From NCBI GenBank assembly GCA_038211505.1, contig JBBQVO010000176.1, positions 1-6,827 of the forward strand: a DNA stretch of 6,827 nucleotides. Direction: 5' to 3'. Made by a program: the position numbers and the translations under genes. This document shows positions 1-6,598 of the stretch, in pieces. Source of the stretch: JBBQVO01 sp038211505 (GTDB lineage Bacteria; Chloroflexota; Dehalococcoidia; DSTF01; JACRBR01). How positions within the stretch are numbered: position 1 is the stretch's first letter; every line of letters starts with the position of its first letter. The notes below the pieces were generated by a model. The model was not told the origin of the DNA and ran no database searches. It worked only from the letters and a program-made list of their open reading frames with translations.

Positions 1-1202
1 CACAGCAGATCGTTCTGCGAGCCGCCGCCGACGATGTGGACGACGTCCACGGCGGTTCCGGCGAGATCCGCGGCCTGGCGCACGGTGCGCGCATAGGCGG
101 TCGCGAGCGAGTCGATGATGCAGCGGACCATCTCCGCGGGCGTTGCCGGAGGGCGTTGACCGGACTGTCGAGCCGCGACTGCGATGCGCTCCGGCATCTT
201 TCCCGGCGGAATGAATGCGGGATCGTCCACGTCAATGACCGGTCCACCGGTCGGAAGAGAGGCCGCTTCCGCCATCAGGTCGGCGGCATCATCGATCCGC
301 CACTCGCGTAGCGACTCCTGCAGGAGCCAAAGCCCGCCGACGTTCCGAAGAAACCGCGTCGTGCCATCGACTCCGCCTTCATTCGTGAAGTTTGCCGCGG
401 GAGTTTCTGCGGTCAGCACCGGGTGGGCGAGCTCCAGGCCGACGAGTGACCACGTCCCGCTCGCGATGTACGCGAAGCTGGGCGTGGTCGCGGGCACGCC
501 GACAACTGCCGACGCTGTGTCATGCGACGCGACAGTCGTCACCGCGATACCGTCCGTGCTGCCGCGCACGTTGCCCGGCTGTTCGATGGGTGGCAACATC
601 TCCGGCGGGATCCCGAGCCGTTCGAGGAGTGGTGCGGACCAGTCCCGCGTGTGCACGTCGAGGAGGCCCGTCGTCGAAGCATTGGTGTACTCGGTGTGGA
701 GCGCGCCCGTCAGCCAGTAGGCGATCAGATCCGGCAGCAAGGCCACGTGTGCGGCCTTGGTCCAGAGCGGCCCCCGTTTCTCGGCCGCGAGTTGGTAGAT
801 CGTGTTGAACGGCAGGAACTGCAGACCGTTGATCGCGAACAACTCGTCGGATGGGATGACGTCGTGGACATCGTCGATGACGGCCGCGGTGCGGTCATCT
901 CGGTAGGCGATCGGCTCGGCGAGCAGGCTGCCGTCGGCATCGAAGAGTCCGTAGTCGACCGCCCAGGTGTCGATGCCGATGGATTCGACGTGCGGGTACT
1001 TCGCGCGGAGCGATGCCAGGCCGACCAGGATCTCTTGATACAGTCCGCTCATGTTCCACCGAAGGTGTCCTTCGGCTTGATGCATCCGGTTCGGGAAGCC
1101 GTACACAGGATCCAGACGGATTCCGTCCCCATCGATCACGCCAGCGATGACGCGCCCACCGGACGCGCCGACATCCACAGCTCCGAATACGCGAGCATCC
1201 AT
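1..1202 (-). CDS. rhaB: L-rhamnulokinase, 3' end cut off by window edge
   Basis: Cytoplasmic FGGY-family sugar kinase that phosphorylates L-rhamnulose to L-rhamnulose-1-phosphate with ATP. I read 400 codons from an ATG at 1202-1200 to the left edge; full rhamnulokinases are usually about 480-490 residues, so roughly the last 80-90 are missing. Visible landmarks are the N-terminal phosphate loop VDVGASGGR (residues 9-17), GIDTWAVDYGLFD (76-88), YRDDRT (100-105), NGLQFLPFNTIYQL (125-138), the domain-II segment VASHDTASAVVG (224-235), SGTWSLVG (248-255), NEGGVDGTTRFLRNVGG (274-290) and the late FGGY motif GGGSQN (392-397). The combination is specific to RhaB rather than xylulo-, fuculo- or glycerol kinase. 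The ATG lies 2 nt after the rhaEW stop, and the minus strand shows no Shine-Dalgarno sequence there (it reads CCTCC, not GGAGG). Translation is therefore probably coupled to rhaEW. Confidence 0.95.
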   Translation of the reverse strand, partial: MDARVFGAVDVGASGGRVIAGVIDGDGIRLDPVYGFPNRMHQAEGHLRWNMSGLYQEILVGLASLRAKYPHVESIGIDTWAVDYGLFDADGSLLAEPIAYRDDRTAAVIDDVHDVIPSDELFAINGLQFLPFNTIYQLAAEKRGPLWTKAAHVALLPDLIAYWLTGALHTEYTNASTTGLLDVHTRDWSAPLLERLGIPPEMLPPIEQPGNVRGSTDGIAVTTVASHDTASAVVGVPATTPSFAYIASGTWSLVGLELAHPVLTAETPAANFTNEGGVDGTTRFLRNVGGLWLLQESLREWRIDDAADLMAEAASLPTGGPVIDVDDPAFIPPGKMPERIAVAARQSGQRPPATPAEMVRCIIDSLATAYARTVRQAADLAGTAVDVVHIVGGGSQNDLL

Positions 1203-1204
1203 AG

Positions 1205-3253
1205 TTATCGGAGGAAGGCGTTGGCGACGCCCGCGTCTACAGGCACCAGAAGCCCGGTCGTGTGGCTGAACTCTTCGGAGGCAATCGCAGCGACGCAGCG
1301 TGCGACGTGCTCCGGCAGTACTTCTTTCTTCAGCAGCGTCCGCTGCGCGTAGTAGGCGCCGAGTTCCTCCTCGGGCACGCCGTAGACGGCGGCACGCTGG
1401 GCACCCCAGCCTCCGGCGAAGATGCCGCTGCCGCTCACGACGCCGTCAGGGTTGACGCCGTTGACGCGGATGCCGTGCTCGCCCAGCTCTGCGGCGAGCA
1501 GCCTCACCTGATGCGCCTGGTCGGCCTTCGTCGCGCTGTAGGCGACGTTGTTCGGCCCGGCGAAGATAGCGTTCTTCGACGCAATGTAGACGATGTCGCC
1601 GCCGATGCCCTGGGCGATCATTGCACGAGCCGCCGCCTGCGAGACGAGAAAGCTGCCCTTCGCCATCACATCGTGTTGTAAATCCCAGTCATGCTCAGTG
1701 GTTTCAAGCAGCGGCTTTGAGATCGAGAGGCCGGCGTTGTTGACGACGAGGTCGATGCCCCCGAATGCAAGGAGCGTGGCATCAATCGCTTCACGGACGG
1801 CAGCCGCATCCGTGACGTCGACCGCGATGCCGATGGCAATATCGGTACCGCCGATCTCGGTGGCGGCGGCGCAGGCTTTCGCGCCGTCGATGTCGGCGAC
1901 CACGGCGCAGGCGCCCTCTGCCGCAAGTTGCCGTGCGATCGCCTTGCCGATGCCGCTGCCGGCACCTGTGACGATGGCGATGCGGCCCGCGTGGCGCTTC
2001 GGCGCGGGCGTTCGGCGGAGCTTCGCCTCCTCAAGTGCCCAGTACTCGATGCGGAACTTCTCGCTCTCGGAGATGGGCGCGTAGGTGGAGATCGCCTCGG
2101 CGCCGCGCATGACGTTGATTGCGTTGACGTAGAACTCACCGGCGACGCGCGCCGTTTGCTTGTCGCGGCCATACGAGAACATGCCGACGCCGGGGATGAG
2201 GATGATCGTGGGGTCAGCGCCGCGCATCGGCGGCGACGCGGGTGTGGCGTACCGCTCGTAGTAGGCGCGGTAGTCCGCCCGGTACGCCTCGTGCAGTTCC
2301 GCCAGCCGCGCGTGACATTCCTCGACGGGTGCCGTCGATGGTAGATCGAGAACGAGCGGGCGCACCTTCGTGCGCAGGAAGTGGTCCGGGCACGACGTGC
2401 CGAGCGCCGCGAGATCAAACAGCTTTTCGCGCGAGAGAAAATCGAGCACGCTGTCGGCTTCGCTGAAGTGGCCGACCATTCGATGATCACGTGAGGCGAT
2501 CGCTCGCAGATACGGCGCCAGCGCGGCGGCTTTCGCCTGGCGCTCGGCGTCGGGCAGCGGACGCCGCTCCTTTACAGGGGCTCCGAACGGGTCAGCGACG
2601 CCGTGCTCGTCGATGTACGCACGCGCTTGCTCGATGATCCACAGCGAGTTCGCTTCCACTTCGTCGCTGGTCTGCCCCCATGCCGTGATGCCGTGTCCGC
2701 CGAGGATGACACCGATGGCGTTGGGATTCGATGCTTGCACCGCCGCGATGTCGAGTCCGAGCTGAAAGCCGGGGCGCCGCCATGGCAGCCACGCCACCTT
2801 GTCGCCGTAGATGTCCTTCGTCAGCCGTTCGCCGTCAGCGGCCGTCGCGATCGCGATGCCGCTGTCCGGGTGCAGATGGTCGACGTGCGCGACGTCGACA
2901 AGCGCGTGCATGGCCGTGTCGATTGAGGGTACGGCCCCGCCACGGCCATGCAGGCAGTAGTCGAACGCAGCGACCATCTCATCCTCGTGCGCTTCGCCGC
3001 GATACACATCGACGAGGCTCCGTACGCGGTCGAGACGAAGGACGGCGAGGCCCGGTTCCGTCAGCGTGCCGAGATCGCCACCGGACCCTTTCACCCACAG
3101 AAGCTCGACCTCGTCGCCGGTCCCGGGGTCAATGTCCGTGCCTTTCGCGGAGGTATTGCCGCCTGCGTAGTTGGTGTTGCGCGGATCCGAGCCCAGACGG
3201 TTCGAGCGCGCGATGAGTTGCTCCACGATATGGTCCGCCACTACGGCCCCCAT
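1205..3253 (-). CDS. rhaEW: Bifunctional rhamnulose-1-phosphate aldolase / L-lactaldehyde dehydrogenase
   Basis: A 682-residue fusion covering two steps of rhamnose breakdown: cleavage of L-rhamnulose-1-phosphate to DHAP plus L-lactaldehyde, then NAD-dependent oxidation of lactaldehyde to L-lactate. The N-terminal half (about 1-400) is a class II, zinc-dependent aldolase with NYAGGNTS (28-35), the HxH-type zinc site in HVDHLHPD (123-130, likely H126 and H128) and GGHG (185-188, H187 a likely third ligand). After a linker near 405-422 comes a short-chain dehydrogenase (about 423-682) with the Rossmann loop TGAGSGIG (429-436), NNAG (505-508), catalytic Ser in YIASKN (S559), and YSATK giving Tyr572/Lys576. 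It ends in PVDAG (671-675). Length and order match the family that includes Bacillus subtilis YuxG/RhaEW. The ATG at 3253 overlaps the rhaI stop by 13 nt, so the two genes are probably coupled. Numerous open frames on the opposite strand here are GC-rich shadows. The activity call is from family knowledge. Confidence 0.95.
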   Translation of the reverse strand: MGAVVADHIVEQLIARSNRLGSDPRNTNYAGGNTSAKGTDIDPGTGDEVELLWVKGSGGDLGTLTEPGLAVLRLDRVRSLVDVYRGEAHEDEMVAAFDYCLHGRGGAVPSIDTAMHALVDVAHVDHLHPDSGIAIATAADGERLTKDIYGDKVAWLPWRRPGFQLGLDIAAVQASNPNAIGVILGGHGITAWGQTSDEVEANSLWIIEQARAYIDEHGVADPFGAPVKERRPLPDAERQAKAAALAPYLRAIASRDHRMVGHFSEADSVLDFLSREKLFDLAALGTSCPDHFLRTKVRPLVLDLPSTAPVEECHARLAELHEAYRADYRAYYERYATPASPPMRGADPTIILIPGVGMFSYGRDKQTARVAGEFYVNAINVMRGAEAISTYAPISESEKFRIEYWALEEAKLRRTPAPKRHAGRIAIVTGAGSGIGKAIARQLAAEGACAVVADIDGAKACAAATEIGGTDIAIGIAVDVTDAAAVREAIDATLLAFGGIDLVVNNAGLSISKPLLETTEHDWDLQHDVMAKGSFLVSQAAARAMIAQGIGGDIVYIASKNAIFAGPNNVAYSATKADQAHQVRLLAAELGEHGIRVNGVNPDGVVSGSGIFAGGWGAQRAAVYGVPEEELGAYYAQRTLLKKEVLPEHVARCVAAIASEEFSHTTGLLVPVDAGVANAFLR

Positions 3254-4404
3254 CCCGCGGGCTCGCCGCCTACGCGCTCACGCACGATCCGCTCGGCGTA
3301 GCCACTCGTGCGATACGCCCCCATCGGGTCGGCTGGGAGCCCACGCGCGGCGCGCGAGTTCGCCAGCGCCGGGCGCACGTCGGTGTAGAAGGCGTCCATC
3401 ATGATCCCGTTGCCGGCGAGGACATCGCCCGCGTGCTCGGCGTTCGTGAGCGCGTCGCGATCGACGAGCAACGCGCGGGCCATCATCTCCTGCACGTTAA
3501 GCACGGAGCGGATCTGGCCGGGGATCTTGGGCTCGATGTTGTGGCACTGGTCGAGCATGAACGTGATCTGGCCGCTGTGCAGTCCGCCGCCCCGAACGAC
3601 CTCGAAGAGGATGCGGAAGAGCTGGAACGGGTCGGCGGCGCCTACCATGAGGTCGTCGTCGGCATAGAAACGGGAATTGAAGTCGAAGGCGCCGAGCTTA
3701 CCGAGCCGCTGCAGCTGCATGACGATGAACTCGATGTTCGTGCCCGGTGCGTGGTGGCCAGTGTCGAGGCAGACAACGGCGCGTTCTCCCAGCGCCACGC
3801 ATTGAACGTAGGCGGTGCCCCAGTCGGGAACGTCGGTGGCGTAGAACGCCGGCTCGAAGAACTTGTACTCGAGCACGAGGCGCTGATGCTCGCCGAGCCG
3901 TGCATAGATCTGGCCCAGCGAATCAGCCAGGCGTTCCTGGCGGTCACGTAAGTCACCCTGACCCGGGTAGTTCAAGCCGTCGGGCAGCCACACCTTCAGA
4001 TCACGGCTGCCGGTCACGTCCATGATGTCGACACAGTCCAGCGCGTGCCGGATCGCCTTCGCCCGGATGCGCTCTTCGACGTGGCAGAGGCTGCCAAGCA
4101 TGTAGTCGTCGTCCTGGAACGTGTTGGTATTGATCGTGCCGATGCGCACGCCGAGCGCTTCCGCACTTTGTCCCAGGGCGCCGAAGTCATCGACGTGATC
4201 CCAGGGGATGTGCAGAGCCACGGACGGGGCGATCCCCGTTAGGCGGTGGATCTGGGCGGCGTCCGCGATCTTCTCCTCGGGCGTGCGTGGGACGCCCGCC
4301 TGATTGAAGACCTTGAAACGCGTGCCGGAGTTGCCGAACGCCCAGGAAGGCAACTCGATCGCCAACCGCTCCAGGTCAGGGATGATGGTGTCGAATGCCT
4401 TCAA
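3241..4404 (-). CDS. rhaI: L-rhamnose isomerase, short RhaI type
   Basis: First enzyme of the operon, converting L-rhamnose to L-rhamnulose with two divalent metals, in the cytoplasm. The 387-residue protein has a TIM-barrel xylose-isomerase-like layout and belongs to the RhaI branch, not E. coli RhaA. Its length suits the Streptomyces-type subfamily better than the longer Pseudomonas stutzeri type. Aligned by spacing to the P. stutzeri ligands, E179 (VLEYK), D214 and H217 (CLDTGHH), D249 and D251 (YADDD) and D285 (MLDQCHN) are present, but the position of the metal-binding His (FHFN) is Asp241 (FDFN). The start is TTG at 4404-4402, chosen because AAGGG (plus-strand 4411-4415) lies 6 nt upstream. 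No ATG or GTG occurs in frame between it and a stop at 4452-4450. The gene leads the operon and faces the regulator across the candidate operator. Its last 13 nt overlap rhaEW. Confidence 0.94.
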   Translation of the reverse strand: MKAFDTIIPDLERLAIELPSWAFGNSGTRFKVFNQAGVPRTPEEKIADAAQIHRLTGIAPSVALHIPWDHVDDFGALGQSAEALGVRIGTINTNTFQDDDYMLGSLCHVEERIRAKAIRHALDCVDIMDVTGSRDLKVWLPDGLNYPGQGDLRDRQERLADSLGQIYARLGEHQRLVLEYKFFEPAFYATDVPDWGTAYVQCVALGERAVVCLDTGHHAPGTNIEFIVMQLQRLGKLGAFDFNSRFYADDDLMVGAADPFQLFRILFEVVRGGGLHSGQITFMLDQCHNIEPKIPGQIRSVLNVQEMMARALLVDRDALTNAEHAGDVLAGNGIMMDAFYTDVRPALANSRAARGLPADPMGAYRTSGYAERIVRERVGGEPAGWGP

Positions 4405-4420
4405 CGCGTACCCTTGTAGG

Positions 4421-4454
4421 TGTGAGAAGTTGTGATATCTTACAACATCTTACA
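4421..4454. promoter_or_regulatory. Candidate operator of four half-sites at 10-bp spacing
   Basis: Directly read: TGTGAGAA (4421-4428) and TGTGATAT (4431-4438) are direct repeats 10 bp apart, followed by two copies of ATCTTACA (4437-4444 and 4447-4454), also 10 bp apart and inverted relative to the first pair. The whole element is symmetric about 4437/4438, with 13 of 17 base pairs matching. The core GTTGTGATATCTTACAAC (4429-4446) is itself a strong palindrome. DeoR-family repressors commonly bind repeated half-sites at about one helical turn, and the only regulator gene nearby is of that family. I infer that the divergent repressor binds here and controls both rhaI and its own gene. The element also overlaps the predicted rhaI promoter. 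Confidence 0.7.
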
Positions 4455-4464
4455 GATGCCGCAA
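4437..4464 (-). promoter_or_regulatory. Possible rhaI operon promoter
   Basis: On the minus strand TTGCGG (plus 4459-4464) is followed by a 16-nt spacer and TAAGAT (plus 4437-4442), a fair match to sigma-70-type -35 and -10 boxes. Transcription would begin near 4430, giving a short leader with the AAGGG ribosome site before the TTG start. The -10 box and spacer lie inside the four-half-site element, so a bound repressor would block it. The match is partial (4 of 6 at -10), and the host's promoter consensus is unknown. For the plus-strand regulator, TTGTAG (4414-4419) plus TATCTT (4436-4441) with a 16-nt spacer is an equally weak option. Confidence 0.35.
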
Positions 4465-4492
4465 GGGCATTGCGGTCACTCGGGGTGTCTAC

Positions 4493-5254
4493 GTGGTGGA
4501 GAGCAGTCTTGCCGCGGAAGAGCGATGGCGTTGGCTCGCCGACCAGTTGGCGACCGAAGGCGCGGTGTCCATTGCGGATGCCGCTACGCAGCTGAGCGTG
4601 AGCGAGATGACGATCCGCCGCGATCTCGCCGAACTCGAAGATCGCGGCACCGCCCGACGAGTGCGTGGGGGCGCCAGGTCGGTGCGTCCGCAACCGTTCG
4701 CCGAGCGCCAGTCACGGATGGCGCGGGCGAAGTCGCGCATTGCCACGAAGCTCGCCGATCTTATCCCGTCAACCGGCGCAATCGCCTTTGATGCATCATC
4801 CACCATCATGCGACTCGCCGCCGATCTCGCGGCCCGCGCTGCGCGCGACCTCACCGTTATCACGAACGGGCCCGACACTTTTGCAGCACTGCAGCGTCAA
4901 CCCGGTATCGATCCGTTGCTGACGGGCGGTCGGCTTGATCCCCGAACCGGCAGCCTTGTCGGTCCACTCGCGTGCCGCGCAACGTCCCAGCTCTCGGTCC
5001 AGTTCTTCTTCGCGTCAGCGGCAGCGATCGATCCGCGCTTCGGCGCGCTGGAGGCGACGCTCGAGGAGGCGGAGGTGAAGCGCAGCATTGCATCGGTCGC
5101 TGATCGCGTGGTGCTCGCGATCGACTCATCGAAGCTCGGCGGGCGCGCCGTGGCGATCGGCGTCGAGTGGGAACACGTAGACGTTGTCGTCACGGAGCTC
5201 GACCTGGCGGATGAGCGCCTCGCTCCGTACCGCGACTTCGCAGAGCTGTTGTGA
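4493..5254 (+). CDS. DeoR/GlpR-family transcriptional repressor, probable rhamnose regulator
   Basis: A 253-residue cytoplasmic DNA-binding protein. Residues about 5-60 form the DeoR winged helix-turn-helix, with the recognition segment VSEMTIRRDLAELEDRG (36-52) and a following RRVRGGA wing. Residues about 75-250 are the sugar-phosphate-sensing DeoR C-terminal domain: FDASST (99-104), TNGP (124-127), TGGRLDPRTGSLVGP (144-158), EAEVKR (192-197) and DSSKLG (211-216). The start is GTG at 4493 (GTG at 4496 is equally possible), with only a weak CGGGG upstream. It diverges from the rhamnose operon and shares the operator region. I therefore infer that it represses rhamnose genes, and that a pathway phosphosugar such as L-rhamnulose-1-phosphate relieves repression, as for the DeoR-type RhaR of Bacillus subtilis. 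Family assignment is firm; effector and target are inference. Confidence 0.93.
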   Translation: MVESSLAAEERWRWLADQLATEGAVSIADAATQLSVSEMTIRRDLAELEDRGTARRVRGGARSVRPQPFAERQSRMARAKSRIATKLADLIPSTGAIAFDASSTIMRLAADLAARAARDLTVITNGPDTFAALQRQPGIDPLLTGGRLDPRTGSLVGPLACRATSQLSVQFFFASAAAIDPRFGALEATLEEAEVKRSIASVADRVVLAIDSSKLGGRAVAIGVEWEHVDVVVTELDLADERLAPYRDFAELL

Positions 5255-5351
5255 CGGACACAAACAGCATCGATCACCGACTCAATGCCGCTTAGTTCCA
5301 CGTTACCACCGCAACCGTCGAGACTGCTCCGCCGGCCCCGTCTGAGCCATG

Positions 5352-5370
5352 TTGAGGACCCCATCCTCAA
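5352..5370. terminator. Perfect 7-bp hairpin between convergent genes, possible terminator
   Basis: TTGAGGA (5352-5358) and TCCTCAA (5364-5370) pair perfectly around the loop CCCCA. It lies about 100 nt after the regulator stop and about 50 nt from the dps stop, in the 167-bp gap between two converging genes. There is no T-tract on either strand, so it is not a textbook intrinsic terminator, although hairpins without U-tracts are reported in high-GC bacteria. A weaker stem with a 4-nt loop lies at 5400-5413, next to the dps stop. Nothing else is recognisable in 5255-5421. Confidence 0.35.
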
Positions 5371-5421
5371 GGCGCGGAGTCTTCGGCGCTAGCCATCACG
5401 TCCGCGTGCGGGCGCTTGATC

Positions 5422-6030
5422 CTAGGCGTTGACGAGCGGCTCGTCCACCAAATGCTCCGCCAGAAACCAAACCTGGAGCTCGTGGCGCCGCAGGACGTCG
5501 CTCATGAGGAGGTCGTTCGTACCCCAGTCCTTACTCCGGTCGGTCGCCTCAATCGCCTTGCGCACTGACGTGATGATGAGCTCGTGCGCTTCGAGGAGGC
5601 GCGAGATCATCACCGGAACTTCTTCCGCACCATTGGGCGGCCGCTCGATCTGCGTGATCTCCGCGGCGTGCCGTGGATCTCCAACCGCAAGCGCGCCGAG
5701 CGTCTGCACCCGCTCCGCCAACAGGTCGACCAGTTCGAGCTGTTCCCCGGCATGCTTATCGAAGAGCAGGTGCAGCTGATAGAAGGTCGGCCCCGAAACG
5801 AGCCAGTGGTGCTTCTTGTACATCGCGTACAGGATCATCGTGTCCGAAAGGATCTGGTTCAGGGCTTGCGCACTCTCTCCTCGTGCCTCGCTTGAGAGGG
5901 CGATCGGCAAGAGCTTGAGTGTGCCGAAGCGCTGGATCTCCTTGCCCTGTTGAACGAAGTGCGGTTGCGGGGACAGGGGCCGGGTGGCGCCGTTCTTCTG
6001 CGCCGCGCGTTTGGGTGTGCGAACTGGCAT
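5422..6030 (-). CDS. dps: Dps-family ferritin-like DNA-protection protein
   Basis: A 202-residue Dps/ferritin-like protein, expected to assemble into a dodecamer that oxidises and stores iron, using peroxide, and protects DNA. The inter-subunit ferroxidase set is complete with canonical spacing: H75 (KKHHW), H87, D91 (LHLLFD), D102 and E106 (DLLAER). These fall at +12, +16, +27 and +31 from the first His, as in E. coli Dps. The first ~30 residues form a Lys/Arg-rich, low-structure tail (MPVRTPKRAAQK...), consistent with non-specific DNA binding. At 202 residues it is longer than the ~160-170 common in the family, mostly because of this tail. I chose ATG at 6030 because AGGAG (plus 6038-6042) sits 7 nt upstream; an in-frame TTG at 6045 would place that site inside the gene. 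It converges on the rhamnose regulator and appears unrelated to it. No clear promoter is visible. Confidence 0.93.
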   Translation of the reverse strand: MPVRTPKRAAQKNGATRPLSPQPHFVQQGKEIQRFGTLKLLPIALSSEARGESAQALNQILSDTMILYAMYKKHHWLVSGPTFYQLHLLFDKHAGEQLELVDLLAERVQTLGALAVGDPRHAAEITQIERPPNGAEEVPVMISRLLEAHELIITSVRKAIEATDRSKDWGTNDLLMSDVLRRHELQVWFLAEHLVDEPLVNA

Positions 6031-6096
6031 CTGCTCTCTCCTCAATGAACGAATCGGTGGCTTTTCCGTGGGTCGTCAGTCCGGCGGCAGGAATCA

Positions 6097-6164
6097 TCAT
6101 GGCGCCGTGTAGCCACCGTCCACGACGTGATGCCGCCAGTGATGAATGATGCCGCGTCGGTCAT
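6097..6164 (-). pseudogene. C-terminal relic of a short-chain dehydrogenase with a frame break
   Basis: From ATG at 6164 the minus strand reads MTDAASFITGGIT, then in the next frame VDGGYTAP and stop (TGA at 6099-6097). DAASFITGG followed three residues later by VDGGYTA is the characteristic C-terminus of classical SDR oxidoreductases. The break lies at 6125-6124, where two nucleotides stand in place of the usual third codon, so one base appears lost. The preceding ATG has a good ribosome site (GAAGGGAG, 5 nt upstream), but no Rossmann, NNAG or YxxxK segments exist. This looks like an SDR gene that lost its middle and then shifted frame. Read without correction, the ORF continues to 6042 as a 40-residue peptide with no recognisable fold, ending 11 nt before the dps start. 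It is too short to function as an SDR. Confidence 0.6.
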
Positions 6165-6193
6165 GTCGGCTCCCTTCTCACCGGAGCGGCTGG

Positions 6194-6211
6194 TGTGCCG
6201 ATCTCGGCACA
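6194..6211. promoter_or_regulatory. Near-perfect 18-bp palindrome: operator or terminator hairpin
   Basis: TGTGCCGA (6194-6201) and TCGGCACA (6204-6211) are exact reverse complements separated by TC. As RNA it would form a 7-bp GC-rich stem with a 4-nt loop. It lies 16 nt past the stop of the acetyltransferase gene, without a T-tract, so it could end that transcript. The same symmetry suits a dimeric repressor site acting on the SDR relic or dps, which lie downstream on the same strand. The sequence alone does not decide between these. Confidence 0.4.
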
Positions 6212-6227
6212 GATGACGGTTTCGCGC

Positions 6228-6533
6228 CTACGGAGTGTCCGCGGATGCGATGAGATCCGCGTACGCGGGATGCCTTTGGATGTAAGCCGCCACAAACGAG
6301 CAACTCGGCACGACACGAAGCCCGTGTTCACGCGCGTAGTCGAGCGCGAACGCCGCGAGCTTGCCGCCGATGCCATGTCCTTCGAGTTCTCCGGGCACTT
6401 CCGTGTGGATGAGTGTGATGCGGTCGCCCTGTATGTCGTACGTCAGCTCGGCAGTTTGGCCGCCGACGCGCACCTCAAACCTCCGGCGCCCCTGGTCGTT
6501 CGTCACCGGGATCTGGTTTGCTTCAATTTCCAC
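6228..6533 (-). CDS. Small GNAT-fold N-acetyltransferase, YjdJ/NATD1 type
   Basis: A 101-residue single-domain protein of the short GCN5-related acetyltransferase family (GNAT_acetyltr_2 type). Substrates for this group are poorly known. Visible features are the N-terminal strands FEVRVGGQTAELTYD (19-33), the strand LIHTEVP (41-47), the acetyl-CoA pyrophosphate loop EGHGIGGKL (51-59), the helix AAFALDYAREHGL (60-72) and the conserved end VVPSCSFVAAYIQRHP (74-89) with Cys78. The frame stays open upstream to 6779, but the extra 82 residues have no family resemblance and would overlap the divergent gene. I chose GTG at 6533, which has GAGG 8 nt upstream and gives the family's usual length of about 100. 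It diverges from a probable 4Fe-4S mono-cluster protein, a frequent partner of this family (yjdI-yjdJ in E. coli). Family is clear; function unknown. Confidence 0.85.
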   Translation of the reverse strand: MEIEANQIPVTNDQGRRRFEVRVGGQTAELTYDIQGDRITLIHTEVPGELEGHGIGGKLAAFALDYAREHGLRVVPSCSFVAAYIQRHPAYADLIASADTP

Positions 6534-6598
6534 GCACTTCGCCTCGCGATTATCGATGCATCTTGTGGGCAACGCCCCGCAGTGTGACTCGCTACGCC

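Noticed and set aside
522..1352. Plus-strand 276-codon open frame opposite rhaB and the end of rhaEW
   Set aside because: It is antisense to strongly recognisable RhaB and RhaEW sequence, its translation shows no family motifs, and such frames are expected in GC-rich DNA.
1666..2490. Minus-strand 274-codon frame inside rhaEW
   Set aside because: It is an Arg/Ser-rich frame-shifted shadow of the same strand, while the rhaEW frame carries all the aldolase and SDR motifs.
4376..4693. Minus-strand 105-codon frame across the divergent intergenic region
   Set aside because: It overlaps the start of the DeoR gene, the operator and the rhaI start, and has no recognisable domain; acceptance would contradict three better-supported features.
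6031..6045. TTG at 6045 as the dps start
   Set aside because: It would bury the AGGAG ribosome site within the coding sequence; the ATG at 6030 is correctly spaced from that site.
5756..6100. Minus-strand 114-codon frame overlapping dps
   Set aside because: It is out of frame with the clear Dps ferroxidase sequence and has no family resemblance.
6042..6164. A functional 40-residue small protein upstream of dps
   Set aside because: The peptide has a good ribosome site, but its first part is SDR tail and the rest is basic out-of-frame sequence, so a relic explains it better; conservation data could reverse this.
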